Shown: positions 32,514 to 41,888 of the stretch, piece by piece | How the letters are laid out: every line of letters starts with the position of its first letter | How positions within the stretch are numbered: position 1 is the stretch's first letter | Assembly (NCBI GenBank): GCA_037200385.1 | Contig: JBBCGL010000001.1 | Coordinates: forward strand, 3,301,418 to 3,365,417 | Direction of reading: 5' to 3' | Length of the DNA stretch: 64,000 nucleotides | Source: Rhizomicrobium sp. | GTDB lineage: Bacteria > Pseudomonadota > Alphaproteobacteria > Micropepsales > Micropepsaceae | Made by a program: the position numbers and the translations under genes | The notes under the pieces: generated by a model | The model's database searches: none | The model's input: the letters and a program-made list of their open reading frames with translations, nothing else | What the model was told of the DNA's origin: nothing

Positions 32514-33593
32514 ATGAGCGACATTCAGGCACTCGAACGCGACATCCTGGGCGCGGTGGCGGCGGCTTCCGACGAAGCCGCGCTGGAGGCGCTGCGCGTC
32601 TCCGCGCTGGGCAAGAAGGGCTCGATCAGCGAGCTTCTGAAGACGCTCGGCGCGATGACGCCGGAAGAGCGCAAGGCACAAGGCCCGCTGATCAACGGCC
32701 TGCGCGACAAGGTCGGCGAGGCCATCGCGGCGCGCAAGGTCGCGCTGGCCGATGCCGCGCTCGATGCGCGCCTCGCCTCCGAGACCATCGACGTCACCCT
32801 GCCGCCCCGCCCCGAGCCGCAAGGCTCGATCCATCCGGTCTCCCAGGTGTTCGACGAGATCACCACCATCCTGGGCGACCTCGGCTTCGCGATCGGTGAA
32901 GGTCCGGATGTCGAGTATGACGACTACAATTTCACCCGCCTCAACATGCCGCCCGATCATCCGGCGCGGCAGATGCAGGACACGTTCTACCTGGCCAGGC
33001 AGGCGGACGGCAGCCAGCACATCCTGCGCACCCACACCTCGCCGGTGCAGGTGCGCACCATGCTCAAGCAGAAGCCGCCGATCCGCATCGTGGCGCCGGG
33101 CCGCACCTATCGCGTCGACAGCGACGCGACGCATTCGCCGATGTTCCACCAGTTCGAGCTGCTGGTGATCGACGAGGACACCCATCTGGGCCATCTCAAA
33201 TGGACCATCGAGGAGTTCTGCAAGGCGTTCTTCGAGGTCGACAAGGTCGAACTGCGCGCCCGGCCGAGCTATTTCCCTTTCACCGAGCCGTCCGTGGAAT
33301 GGGATCTGCGCTGCGACCGCTCGGTGCCCGGCAAGATCACCTTCGGCCAGGGCAATGACTGGCTGGAGCTCGGCGGCTCGGGCATGGTCAACCCACGCGT
33401 GCTGGAGATGTGCGGCATCGATCCGACGAAGTACCAGGGCTTCGCCTTCGGCGGCGGCATCGATCGGCTCGGCATGCTCAAATACGGCATCCCCGACATC
33501 CGCTCGTTCTTCGAGTCCGACCTGCGCTGGCTGCGCCATTATGGCTTCGCGGCGCTGGATCTGCCTTCGCTCGACGGAGGGCTCAGCCGATGA
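32514..33593 (+). CDS. pheS: Phenylalanine-tRNA ligase alpha subunit
   Basis: 359 residues from the ATG at 32514. The N-terminal coiled-coil tRNA-binding helix (1-110) precedes the class II core: [19 protein letters not shown], then [11 protein letters not shown] (motif 2 region), [30 protein letters not shown] and the motif 3 [18 protein letters not shown]. With PheT it forms the alpha2beta2 enzyme charging tRNA-Phe. Confidence 0.98.
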   Translation: MSDIQALERDILGAVAAASDEAALEALRVSALGKKGSISELLKTLGAMTPEERKAQGPLINGLRDKVGEAIAARKVALADAALDARLASETIDVTLPPRPEPQGSIHPVSQVFDEITTILGDLGFAIGEGPDVEYDDYNFTRLNMPPDHPARQMQDTFYLARQADGSQHILRTHTSPVQVRTMLKQKPPIRIVAPGRTYRVDSDATHSPMFHQFELLVIDEDTHLGHLKWTIEEFCKAFFEVDKVELRARPSYFPFTEPSVEWDLRCDRSVPGKITFGQGNDWLELGGSGMVNPRVLEMCGIDPTKYQGFAFGGGIDRLGMLKYGIPDIRSFFESDLRWLRHYGFAALDLPSLDGGLSR

Positions 33594-33608
33594 GGACGCA
33601 CGGCCTTT

Positions 33609-33735
33609 CCTCCCCCGTAACCACGGGGGAGGTGGCTCGCACGCGCAGCGTGCGAGACGGAGGGGGCTGGCGCGGTGTCTCCCCCCTCCACCATCGCTTC
33701 GCGATGGTCCCCCTCCCCCGTAACCACGGGGGAGG
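33609..33735 (+). repeat. Palindromic extragenic repeat (BIME-like) between pheS and pheT
   Basis: Two identical 24-base inverted repeats, CCTCCCCCGT-AACC-ACGGGGGAGG, lie at 33609-33632 and 33712-33735. Between them are the further hairpins CTCGCACGC-gca-GCGTGCGAG and CCATCGC-ttc-GCGATGG. This is a typical mosaic of extragenic palindromes. It sits inside an operon, so it could modulate the pheS-pheT mRNA. Confidence 0.8.
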
Positions 33736-33762
33736 AAAAGTCATTGGGGGGAGGTCTTCGCC

Positions 33763-36147
33763 ATGAAATTCCCGCTCTCCTGGCTCAAGGCGCCGCTCGA
33801 CACCGATGCGGAGCTCGACGTCATCGCAGCCAAGCTCACCGATATCGGGCTCGAGGTCGAAGGCATCGAGGATGCCGGCGCGCGGCTGAAGGATTTCATC
33901 GTCGGCGAAGTGATCACGGCCGAAAAGCATCCCAATGCCGACAAGCTGCGGCTGTGCATGGTCGATGCCGGTGACAAGGAGCCTCTTCAGATCGTCTGCG
34001 GCGCGCCCAACGCGCGCGCGGGCATAAAGGTCGTGCTGGCGCGCCCGGGCACCGTGATCCCGGTCACCGGCGAAGCCCTCAAGATCGGCACCATCCGCGG
34101 CGTGGAATCGCGCGGCATGATGTGCTCGGCGCGCGAGCTGCTGCTCGGCGAGGACCATGACGGGATCATCGAGCTGCCCGCCGAGGCCAAGGTCGGCGAA
34201 AAGGCGAGCGTCGCGCTCGGCCTCAGCGATCCGGTGATCGAGATCAACCTGACGCCCAATCGCGGCGACTGCACCGCCGTCTATGGCGTGGCGCGCGACC
34301 TCGCGGCCGCCGGCATCGGCCGCTTGCGCGCCGGCGATCTTTCGCCCGTGCCGGGAAAATTCCCGTCGCCGATCACGACCGCGACCGAGACGGACGCCGC
34401 GCCGATGTTCGCCGGCCGCCTGATCCGCGGCGTGAAGAACGGCCCGTCGCCAAAATGGCTGCAGGACTGGCTCAAAGCCGTCGGCCTGCGTCCGATCTCC
34501 GCCCTGGTCGACGTCACCAATTTCCTGTCGCTGGATCGCGGCCGGCCGCTGCATGTGTTCGATGCCGCCAAGCTCAAAGGCGAGCTGCGCGCCCGCCTCG
34601 CCAGGGACGGCGAACAGCTCCTGGCGCTGGACGGCAAGACCTATACGCTCGATCCCCAGATGGTCGTGATCGCCGACGATGCGGGCGCGCAAGGCATCGG
34701 CGGCGTGATGGGCGGCGAAGCGTCGTCCTGCACCGAAGCCACCACCGAGGTGTTCGTCGAATCGGCGCTGTTCGATCCGATCGCCATCGCCCGCACCGGC
34801 CGCAAGCTCGGCATCAGCTCGGACGCGCGCTACCGCTTCGAGCGCGGCGTCGATCCGGAGTTCACCTTGCCGGGCCTCGAGCTGGCGACCCGGATGATCC
34901 TCGACTTCTGCGGCGGCGAACCGTCGGAGATCGTGGTCGCGGGCGCGCCGGCCCCGTGGGAGCGCAGCATCGACTTCCATCCGGACTATGTCGCCAAGCT
35001 CGGCGGCCTCGCCGTGCCGAAGACGGACTGCGTCGCGATCCTCGAGCGCCTCGGCTTCACCGTCGAAGACGCCGGTGCGCTGTTGAAGGTTCAGCCGCCG
35101 TCCTGGCGCAGCGACATCGTCGGCCGCGCCGATCTGGTCGAGGAGGTGATCCGCATCCATGGGCTCAACAAGGTGCCGTCGGCGCCGCTGTCGCGCGGCA
35201 ATGCGGTGGCCAAGCCGACGCTCACGCCGGGCCAGCGCCGCACCCGTGCCGTCCGCCGCGCCATCGCGGCGCGCGGTTTCAACGAGACGGTGAGCTTCTC
35301 CTTCATCGCGCGCGCCGATGCGGCGCTGTTCGGCGGCGGCGACGACGCGCGCCAGGTGTCGAACCCCATCGCCGCCGATCTCGACGCGCTGCGTCCCAGC
35401 GTGCTGCCCTCCTTGCTGGCGGCCGCCAAGCGCAACGCCGCGCGCGGCTTCCACGATCTGATGCTGTTCGAAGTCGGCGCGCAGTTCGGCAGCGGCATGC
35501 CGGGCGCCCAGGCGACCATCGCCGCGGGTATCCGCACCGGCGAAGGGGCGCGCAACTGGAGCAAGTCCGCCCGTCCCGCCGACGTGTTCGACGTCAAGGC
35601 CGACATGCTGGCGGTGCTGGAAGCCGCCACGGGTGCGGCAATGACCGCGCCGGTGAAGGCGGGGGCGCCGGCCTGGTATCATCCCGGCCGGTCCGGCACG
35701 CTGGCGCTCGGCCCCAAGACATTGGCGACCTTCGGCGAGATCCACCCGAAGATCCTGGCCGCCTTCGACCTCGAGGGCCCGGTCGCGGCCTTCGAAGTGA
35801 ATCTCGATGCCATCCCGGAAGCGAAAGCCAAGGGCAAGGCCCGCGCCGTCTTCATGCCGTCGCCCTATCAGGCCGTCGAGCGCGACTTTGCGTTCCTGGT
35901 GGATGCCAAGGTGAGCGCCGACGAAGTCCTGCGCGCCGCCAGGGGCGCCGACCGCAACCTGATCGAGAGCGCGATCCTGTTCGATGTCTACGAGGGCAAG
36001 GGCATGCCGGAGGGCCGGAAATCGCTCGCCATCGCGGTGCGCCTCCAGCCCAAGGACCGGACACTGACCGAGCCGGAGATCGAAGCCCTCGCGGCGAAGA
36101 TCGTCGCGGCGGTGGGCAAGGCGACCGGGGCGACGTTGCGCATGTGA
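33763..36147 (+). CDS. pheT: Phenylalanine-tRNA ligase beta subunit
   Basis: 794 residues, the usual PheT length. MKFPLSWLKAPLDTDAEL start, an N-terminal tRNA-binding (OB) domain (about 40-150), B3/4 editing domain with RGVESRGMMCS, B5 domain, and a C-terminal FDX-ACB anticodon-binding domain (about 700-794, SPYQAVERDFAFLVD). The B3/4 domain hydrolyses Tyr-tRNA-Phe. The ATG at 33763 follows the repeat with a GGGGGGAGG RBS. Confidence 0.98.
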   Translation: MKFPLSWLKAPLDTDAELDVIAAKLTDIGLEVEGIEDAGARLKDFIVGEVITAEKHPNADKLRLCMVDAGDKEPLQIVCGAPNARAGIKVVLARPGTVIPVTGEALKIGTIRGVESRGMMCSARELLLGEDHDGIIELPAEAKVGEKASVALGLSDPVIEINLTPNRGDCTAVYGVARDLAAAGIGRLRAGDLSPVPGKFPSPITTATETDAAPMFAGRLIRGVKNGPSPKWLQDWLKAVGLRPISALVDVTNFLSLDRGRPLHVFDAAKLKGELRARLARDGEQLLALDGKTYTLDPQMVVIADDAGAQGIGGVMGGEASSCTEATTEVFVESALFDPIAIARTGRKLGISSDARYRFERGVDPEFTLPGLELATRMILDFCGGEPSEIVVAGAPAPWERSIDFHPDYVAKLGGLAVPKTDCVAILERLGFTVEDAGALLKVQPPSWRSDIVGRADLVEEVIRIHGLNKVPSAPLSRGNAVAKPTLTPGQRRTRAVRRAIAARGFNETVSFSFIARADAALFGGGDDARQVSNPIAADLDALRPSVLPSLLAAAKRNAARGFHDLMLFEVGAQFGSGMPGAQATIAAGIRTGEGARNWSKSARPADVFDVKADMLAVLEAATGAAMTAPVKAGAPAWYHPGRSGTLALGPKTLATFGEIHPKILAAFDLEGPVAAFEVNLDAIPEAKAKGKARAVFMPSPYQAVERDFAFLVDAKVSADEVLRAARGADRNLIESAILFDVYEGKGMPEGRKSLAIAVRLQPKDRTLTEPEIEALAAKIVAAVGKATGATLRM

Positions 36148-36150
36148 TTC

Positions 36151-36171
36151 CACCTCCCCTCCGGGGAGGTG
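36151..36171. terminator. Hairpin after pheT
   Basis: CACCTCCCC-TCC-GGGGAGGTG, a perfect 9-bp stem, starts three bases after the pheT stop, then GAAAAG. It has no T-tract on the + strand, so it may act as a Rho-independent-like or mRNA-protecting hairpin rather than a strong terminator. A similar CCTCCCC...GGAGGGG stem lies after the cyclase gene (about 20347). Confidence 0.45.
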
Positions 36172-36235
36172 AAAAGTTGCGTCACAATCCCGCCTAACGC
36201 GCGGGCCAGGCTTATCCCTCCTGCGGGAGGGAGCC

Positions 36236-37390
36236 ATGATCCAACGTTACGACCTCGTCATCGTCGGCGGCAGTTTTGCCGGATTGGCCTGCGCCCGCAC
36301 CGCGGCGCTGCGCGGCCTCAAAGTCGCCGTCGTCGACTCCAAGCCGGAGCCCGGCGCCCGCACCACCGGCATCGTGGTCAAGGAAGCCAGCGACGATTTC
36401 GACCTGCCGGCGCGGCTGATGCGCAAGGTCCGCGGCGTGCGGCTCTACGCGCCCAACGACAGGCACCTCGACCTGTCCGCGCCCGGCTATTTCTTCCAGG
36501 CGACCGACACCGCCGGCGTGCTGCGCTGGATGGCGGGCGAGGCGGAGCGGGCCGGCGCGACCCTGCTCTATGGCCGCAAATTCGACGGCGCGGTCGAGCA
36601 TGCGCGCGGCGTGGCGCTCACCGGGCTGGGGCTGCATGCCAGCTTCCTGATCGGGGCGGACGGGGCGCGCTCGCGCGTCGCCGAGCTCTTCGGCCTGAGC
36701 CGCAACACCGATTTCCTTGCCGGGCTGGAGATCGAATGCGAGCCGCTGGCGGATCTCGATCCGCGCTTCCTGCATTGCTTCGCCGACAGCCGCATCGCGC
36801 CCGGCTATATCGCCTGGGTGGTGCCCGGGGTGGACGCGACCCAGATCGGCGTCGCGGCGAAACGGCCGCACCGGCCCGAGCTCGGCCTTTTGCTGCGCCG
36901 CCTCAAGAGCGTCTGCGACATCCGCCAGATCCGCGTCCGCCAGCGCCGCAGCGGCCTGATCCCCAGCGGCGGCACGCTGAAGCATCTGGGCACCAACCGG
37001 GTGCTGCTGGTCGGCGATGCCGCGGGCATGGTCTCGCCGGTGACCGGCGGCGGCATCCATACCGCGCTGCATTTCGGGCGGCGCAGCGCGCAGCTCGTTT
37101 CGGATTACCTGGGCGATCGCGGGCCTCATCCGGTGGCGCAGCTCGCGCGCGAAGCGCCGCGCTTCCGCGCCAAGCTGATGCTGCGCCGCCTGCTCGACAC
37201 CGCGCCATCCAACATCCTGATCAACGCCTTCCTGCGGACGTCGCCCGCCAAGGCGCTGGCCCAGCGGCTCTACTTCCACAGCCGTGCCGGCGCGCCCGAT
37301 TCCTACGACGCCTGGATCGCGGAATTCGAGCGCGATGAACTTGGCCAGGCATCGCCGCAGATGCCCGGGCCCAGGCTGCGGGTGATTTGA
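36236..37390 (+). CDS. FAD-dependent oxidoreductase of the geranylgeranyl-reductase / PHBH-like group
   Basis: 384 residues. GxGxxG-type FAD loop IVGGSFAGLACARTAALRG with the ADP-ribose Asp in VVDSKPEPG; the DG motif in FLIGADGARSRVAELFG; and the second FAD motif VLLVGDAAGMVSPVTGGGIHTAL. This order places it in the geranylgeranyl reductase / p-hydroxybenzoate hydroxylase superfamily. Substrate unknown (perhaps an isoprenoid or ring compound). The RBS GGAGGGAG lies inside a hairpin (36215-36232). Confidence 0.85.
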   Translation: MIQRYDLVIVGGSFAGLACARTAALRGLKVAVVDSKPEPGARTTGIVVKEASDDFDLPARLMRKVRGVRLYAPNDRHLDLSAPGYFFQATDTAGVLRWMAGEAERAGATLLYGRKFDGAVEHARGVALTGLGLHASFLIGADGARSRVAELFGLSRNTDFLAGLEIECEPLADLDPRFLHCFADSRIAPGYIAWVVPGVDATQIGVAAKRPHRPELGLLLRRLKSVCDIRQIRVRQRRSGLIPSGGTLKHLGTNRVLLVGDAAGMVSPVTGGGIHTALHFGRRSAQLVSDYLGDRGPHPVAQLAREAPRFRAKLMLRRLLDTAPSNILINAFLRTSPAKALAQRLYFHSRAGAPDSYDAWIAEFERDELGQASPQMPGPRLRVI

Positions 37391-37429
37391 CCTTGCGCCG
37401 GTGCCGGGGGGACCGTAACCCTGCGGCGC

Positions 37430-38668
37430 ATGAATCGCAGGGACCTGCTCTTCGCGCTGATGGCCGCCACGCTTCCCTTTCCCGCATTCGCCGGACAATG
37501 CACGGACGCCAAGGCCAATGCTGCCGACATCGAATGGCTGATCGGCCAGATCGCGGCGCGCTACGCCTATCTGCCCGACCGTCATGTCGATCTGGACCGG
37601 ATGCGCGCGCTCTATGTCGCGCAGGCCGGCAACGCCTGCGACCCGCATGTCTTCCTGGGCGTGCTGGAGCGCTGTCTCGCAGAGCTGCACGACCACCATG
37701 TCGAGGCTGGGGTGAACAACAGCGCTTCGCCGCAGCTCGTGCCGACCGGCGCGGAGGCCTGGGCCGCGTTCCACCGGGGCCGCGCCGTCATCGAAGCGGT
37801 GCGGCCCGGCAGCGGCCTGATGCGCGCCGGGGCGCGGGCCGGAGACGAGGTCGTCGCGATCGGCGGCGTGCCGGCCGCGCAGGCAGTGGCGGCGCATGCG
37901 CCGCGCGCGTTGGCGGCGCATGATCCCGAAGCGGACGACTACACGCTGCGCGTCCTGCTCGCCGGCACGCATGAGGCGCGACGCGTCTTCACGCTGCGCG
38001 ATGCCGCGGGCGAAAAGCCCATCGCGCTGCCGCCGCATCGCGCCGAACCGAGCGGTCCGCCGCTGACGTTGCGCCGTTTCGACGCCATCGCCTGCATCCG
38101 GATCGAGAACAGCCTCGGCGACAGCGCATTGGTGCCGGCCTTCGACCGGGCGCTCGAACAGGCGCGCGATGCGCGCGGCCTGATCCTCGACCTGCGCAAC
38201 ACGCCGAGCGGCGGCAACACCGATGTCGCCGAGCCGATCCTGGGCCGTTTCGTCACCGGCCGGCCGGGCTATCAGCGCGTCTTCGATCCGGCGCCCGGCA
38301 AGAGCTTTCCCAAGGACGGCTGGACGCGCTGGGTGCGCAGCCGCGGCGAGACCGTCACCCAGCCGCTGGTCGTGCTATGCGGCCGCTGGACCGGCAGCAT
38401 GGGCGAGGGGATGACCATCGGCTTCGACGGCCTCAAGCGCGCGACCGTCGTCGGCACGCGCATGGCCGGGTTATGCGGCGCGACGCAGGGCTTCACGCTC
38501 CCCGGGAGCGGCATCACCGTGCAATTCCCGGTCGAACGCCTCTATCATCTCGACGGAACGCCACGCGAGAAATGGACGCCGCCGATTCCGGTCGACCTCG
38601 CCCGCGAAGCCGGCGACGATCCGGTCCTCGCGCGCGGGCTCGCCGTGCTGCACGGCAAGATGGGCTGA
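37430..38668 (+). CDS. S41 family peptidase (exported, C-terminal processing-like)
   Basis: 412 residues with a signal peptide (MNRRDLLFALMAATLPFPAFA). A PDZ-like region (about 110-190, SGLMRAGARAGDEVVAIGG) is followed by the tail-specific protease fold: ARGLILDLRNTPSGGNTD, LVVLCGRWTGSMGEGMTIGF with the nucleophile Ser in GSMGEG, and KRATVVGTRMAGL with the expected general-base Lys nearby. Periplasmic, serine-lysine dyad protease like Tsp/Prc, but shorter. Substrate unknown. Confidence 0.82.
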   Translation: MNRRDLLFALMAATLPFPAFAGQCTDAKANAADIEWLIGQIAARYAYLPDRHVDLDRMRALYVAQAGNACDPHVFLGVLERCLAELHDHHVEAGVNNSASPQLVPTGAEAWAAFHRGRAVIEAVRPGSGLMRAGARAGDEVVAIGGVPAAQAVAAHAPRALAAHDPEADDYTLRVLLAGTHEARRVFTLRDAAGEKPIALPPHRAEPSGPPLTLRRFDAIACIRIENSLGDSALVPAFDRALEQARDARGLILDLRNTPSGGNTDVAEPILGRFVTGRPGYQRVFDPAPGKSFPKDGWTRWVRSRGETVTQPLVVLCGRWTGSMGEGMTIGFDGLKRATVVGTRMAGLCGATQGFTLPGSGITVQFPVERLYHLDGTPREKWTPPIPVDLAREAGDDPVLARGLAVLHGKMG

Positions 38669-38669
38669 G

Positions 38670-39848
38670 ATGGACCGGACCTTCGACCGCCGCAGCGCCA
38701 CCGCCTTCATCGTCGCCTTCGGCATCGTCAGCCTGTTCGCCGACATGGCCTATGAAGGCATGCGCGGGATCAACGGCCCGTTCCTCGGTCTTTTGGGCGC
38801 GAGCGGCGCCGCAGTCGGCGTCATCGCGGGCGGCGGCGAGCTGGCGGGCTATCTGATCCGGCTTCTGTCGGGCCGGGTGGCGCAGGCCACCGGCGCCTAT
38901 TGGCCGCTCGCGATCGGCGGCTATGTCCTGACCATGATCGCGGTGCCGCTGATGGCCTTCGCCTTCGACTGGCGCGTCGCGGCACTGTTCGTGATGCTGG
39001 AGCGTGCGGGTAAAGCGGTGCGCAGCCCGGCGACCAACACCATGCAAGCCAAAGCCGGCGACGTGATCGGGCAGGGCTGGGCCTTCGGCCTGCAGGAAGC
39101 GCTCGACCAGACCGGCGCCATCATCGGGCCGCTGATCACCGCGACGGTGCTGGCCCGGCACGGCGATTACCACGCGGCCTATGCCTGGCTGGGCGTGCCG
39201 GCGGTGCTGACCCTGCTGACCCTGGGCGCCATCGTGGTGCGCTATCGCTTTGCAGGACATGTCGCGCCGCCGTCGAAGAACGACGTTCCGCCGGTGCTGA
39301 CACGGGCCTTCTGGCTCTACACCGCCAGCACCGCGCTGCTCGGCTTCGGCTTTGCCGATTTCTCGCTGATTGCGTTCCACTTCAGCCGCGCCGGGACGGT
39401 GTCGCCGGCGCTCATCCCGATCTTCTATGCCGGCGCCATGGCCGCATCCGGCGTCGGGGCGCTGGTGTTCGGGCTGTTGTTCGACCGCCGCGGCCTGATC
39501 GTGTTGGTGCCCGCGGTGCTTGCAGGCGCCGCGACCACGCCGCTGGTCTTCTTCGGCGGCGCCACGGCGGCACTGATCGGCACCGTGCTGTGGGGTCTCG
39601 CGATCGGGACGCAGAACGCGCTGATGTCGGCATCGGTGGCCAAGCTCGTCCCGCAGGCGATCCGCGCCCGCGCCTATGGCCTGTTCTCGGCGATCTACGG
39701 CATCGCGTGGTTCGCGGGCAGCGCGCTGCTCGGAGCGCTGTACGACCGCTCGCTGGCGGCGCTGGCGACGGTCGCCATCGCGGCGCAGCTTCTCGCGCTG
39801 GTCCCGCTCGGGCTTACGATCCGGGAAATTTCAAGAGAGACGGCGTAG
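38670..39848 (+). CDS. MFS transporter, 12 TM segments
   Basis: 392 residues beginning two bases after the S41 peptidase stop, suggesting cotranscription. Twelve hydrophobic segments in two six-helix halves. Inner motifs include GGGELAGYLIRLLSGRV, VMLERAGKAVRSPATNTMQA and FGLLFDRRGLIVLVPAVL, similar to the Bcr/CflA-like and related efflux MFS groups. Its 3' end overlaps the convergent methyltransferase gene by 35 bases. Substrate unknown. Confidence 0.82.
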   Translation: MDRTFDRRSATAFIVAFGIVSLFADMAYEGMRGINGPFLGLLGASGAAVGVIAGGGELAGYLIRLLSGRVAQATGAYWPLAIGGYVLTMIAVPLMAFAFDWRVAALFVMLERAGKAVRSPATNTMQAKAGDVIGQGWAFGLQEALDQTGAIIGPLITATVLARHGDYHAAYAWLGVPAVLTLLTLGAIVVRYRFAGHVAPPSKNDVPPVLTRAFWLYTASTALLGFGFADFSLIAFHFSRAGTVSPALIPIFYAGAMAASGVGALVFGLLFDRRGLIVLVPAVLAGAATTPLVFFGGATAALIGTVLWGLAIGTQNALMSASVAKLVPQAIRARAYGLFSAIYGIAWFAGSALLGALYDRSLAALATVAIAAQLLALVPLGLTIREISRETA

Positions 39849-40623
39849 CGCCGAACTGCTCGGCCAGTCTTTCGTACTCCGCGCGCGCGGCCGCATTGGC
39901 GCGCTGGTGGCGTTCGGCGAAGATGAACTCGTTCTTGAGCGAATGCTCGAGGCCGGTGAGCTCCGTCACCCGCACCTTGTAGCCATGCGCCTCAAGGAAG
40001 AGGCCACGCAGCACATTGGTCAGATGCGCGCCGAACTCGCGGCGCTGGATCGCATGCCGCCAGAGCTGGCGCTCCTTCTTCTTCGAATCTTCGAGCGCCG
40101 CCGCGACCTCGGCCTGGCAGCACGGCACCAGCGCGACGAATTTCGCATCGGTCTTCAGGGCAAAGAGGATCGCCTCATCCGTCGCGGTATCGCAGGCATG
40201 CAGCGCCGTCACCACATCCGCCGTGCCCAGCTCGGCGTCGGCGATGCTGCTCTCGATGAAGCGCATGCGCTCGAAGCCGCTTTCGGCCGCGATCCGTTTC
40301 GAGGTCTCGATCAGGTCGTGGCGCGCCTCGATCGCGACGACGCTGCCGCGGCCCTGCTTGGCGAAGTAAAGGTCGTAGAGCACGAAACCAAGATAGGACT
40401 TGCCGGCGCCCAGATCGGCCAGCACCGGCTGTTCGCGCTGCGCGAAAGCCCCGTCCAGCGCCGGCTTGATGAGCTGCGCCAGGTGCAGCACCTGTTTGAG
40501 CTTGCGCCGCGAATCCGCGTTCAGCGCGCCGTCGCGCGTGAGGATGTGCAGCGCCTTGAGCAGGGCGACGGACTGGCCCGGCCACAGATCGGCCGGCAGG
40601 GTCGCCGTCTTCGTCTTCGCCAT
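39814..40623 (-). CDS. SAM-dependent methyltransferase (Methyltransf_32-like)
   Basis: 269 residues from the ATG at 40623 (MAKTKT). Motif I is VLADLGAGKSYLGFVLYDLY, ribose-binding acidic residue in VVAIEARHDL, motif IV-like VTALHACDTATDEAI, and a distinctive CC in LVPCCQAEVAAAL. These features match PF13679 proteins, thought to be RNA or nucleotide methyltransferases. Long N-terminal helical part (to residue 65). Target unknown. The 3' end overlaps the convergent MFS gene. Confidence 0.82.
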   Translation of the reverse strand: MAKTKTATLPADLWPGQSVALLKALHILTRDGALNADSRRKLKQVLHLAQLIKPALDGAFAQREQPVLADLGAGKSYLGFVLYDLYFAKQGRGSVVAIEARHDLIETSKRIAAESGFERMRFIESSIADAELGTADVVTALHACDTATDEAILFALKTDAKFVALVPCCQAEVAAALEDSKKKERQLWRHAIQRREFGAHLTNVLRGLFLEAHGYKVRVTELTGLEHSLKNEFIFAERHQRANAAARAEYERLAEQFGATPSLLKFPGS

Positions 40624-40675
40624 GGGCGCTTCTAAGCACGCGCGCGCCGCGAATCCAACCGCGGCCGCCGCGCGG

Positions 40676-41713
40676 CTATTGCGCAAGCCAATATTGGAAG
40701 GCCGTGCCCTCGCCGCCCGCGACGATGCATTTGCGGCCGAGCTTATAGGTGCGGATCACCGATACGGCGCGCGCCGCCGCGTCCTTGTCCTCGTCCAGAT
40801 CGAGCAGGACCGCGCCGCCGCCCATCACCGTCCACACGCCGTCGCGTTGTTCCGCCTTCACGCCGGCGGGATCGAGCGCGGTGCAGATCTCGCCCTTCAG
40901 CGGATCGCGCGGCACCTGGCCGGCGCGTTTCCAGTAGAGCATCGCCCGGCTCTCGCGCGTGACGAAGCACAGCTCGTCGAAATGGTAATAGGCGATCACC
41001 GCCTGCGCGCGCTGGGCCGCTTCGCGGTGCGCGCCGAAATTGACCAGCCGGTGCGCGAAATCGCCCAGCCGCCAGTCGCCGTCCACCGGTGCGGCGCGGG
41101 TCTGGTCTGGATTGAACGGCATGCAGTCCTCGCCTTTCGCCGGCACATAGCCGGCCGGAAGGCGCGCGCCGATGCCGATCGGGCCCGAACTGCCGAAAAA
41201 GCCGCCGCTTTCGGACTGGCCGACGGGTTCCGCTTGCGGGACCGGCGTGCTGCCTGCCGCGGGATTGGTCCGCGCGTCCGCGACGCGCGGCGCGTCGGCC
41301 CAATCGCCGGCAAAGGTCGCGGCGCCGGTGCTCGCATAGCTCATCCGGCCATCCGCGAGATCGGTCTGCAGTTCGAAACGCAGGGCATGGCCGACGGCGA
41401 GATGCAGCGTCAGGTGCCTGTGACCGGCCGGCGTGTCGAAATCGGCCGCGAGGCTGCGCACATCGCTGGCGCCCGGCGCATCGGCATAAAGCCGCGCGGG
41501 CCGGGTTCCCCAGTCGCAATCGGCCGGCTGGCAGCTGCCGAAAAGACGGATGCTCGCCCGGTTGCCGTCCCCCGGAATGACGACGATGCGTGCGATGCCG
41601 CCGGCCTCGCGGTCCGGATTGACCCAGTTGCCGAGGAAATCGGCAGTGTCCGCGCGTGCCGGCGCGGCCAGCGTCACCAAAACCGCCCCCAATGCGATTG
41701 CCGTCCGTCGCAT
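40676..41713 (-). CDS. Exported hypothetical protein with N-terminal DUF-like beta domain
   Basis: 345 residues with a signal peptide (MRRTAIALGAVLVTLAAPARA). Residues about 22-130 read as a beta-sandwich: FLGNWVNPDREAGGIARIVV, IRLFGSCQPADCDWG, then HLTLHLAVGHALRFELQTDLADG. A Ser/Gly/Pro linker (about 150-180) joins it to a C-terminal half (180-345) with YHFDELCFVTRESRAMLYW and KCIVAGGEGTAFQYWL. The N-terminal motif pattern occurs in many secreted proteins annotated only as hypothetical. No activity is assignable. Four cysteines fit an exported protein. Confidence 0.65.
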   Translation of the reverse strand: MRRTAIALGAVLVTLAAPARADTADFLGNWVNPDREAGGIARIVVIPGDGNRASIRLFGSCQPADCDWGTRPARLYADAPGASDVRSLAADFDTPAGHRHLTLHLAVGHALRFELQTDLADGRMSYASTGAATFAGDWADAPRVADARTNPAAGSTPVPQAEPVGQSESGGFFGSSGPIGIGARLPAGYVPAKGEDCMPFNPDQTRAAPVDGDWRLGDFAHRLVNFGAHREAAQRAQAVIAYYHFDELCFVTRESRAMLYWKRAGQVPRDPLKGEICTALDPAGVKAEQRDGVWTVMGGGAVLLDLDEDKDAAARAVSVIRTYKLGRKCIVAGGEGTAFQYWLAQ

Positions 41714-41888
41714 GCCGCCTCCCGCTACGGGGCGGTTTTCCGCTGCCCGATAGGAGATGGTAACGCTATCGGCCGCGCTGCAACAGGGTGTGGACCGGCG
41801 CCGCCCCCACCGCTATATCCCCCGCCTTACCATCCCGCCGTGCAGGAGCGCCAACCGGCCTCAAGGTGCGAAGCGGCAGGCCATTGAA

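Noticed and set aside
33583..36237. Very long open frame (about 880 codons) antisense to pheT
   Set aside because: Composition is Arg/Ala/Gly/Asp-rich with no domains; it is a GC-driven shadow of pheT, whose own product is unmistakable.
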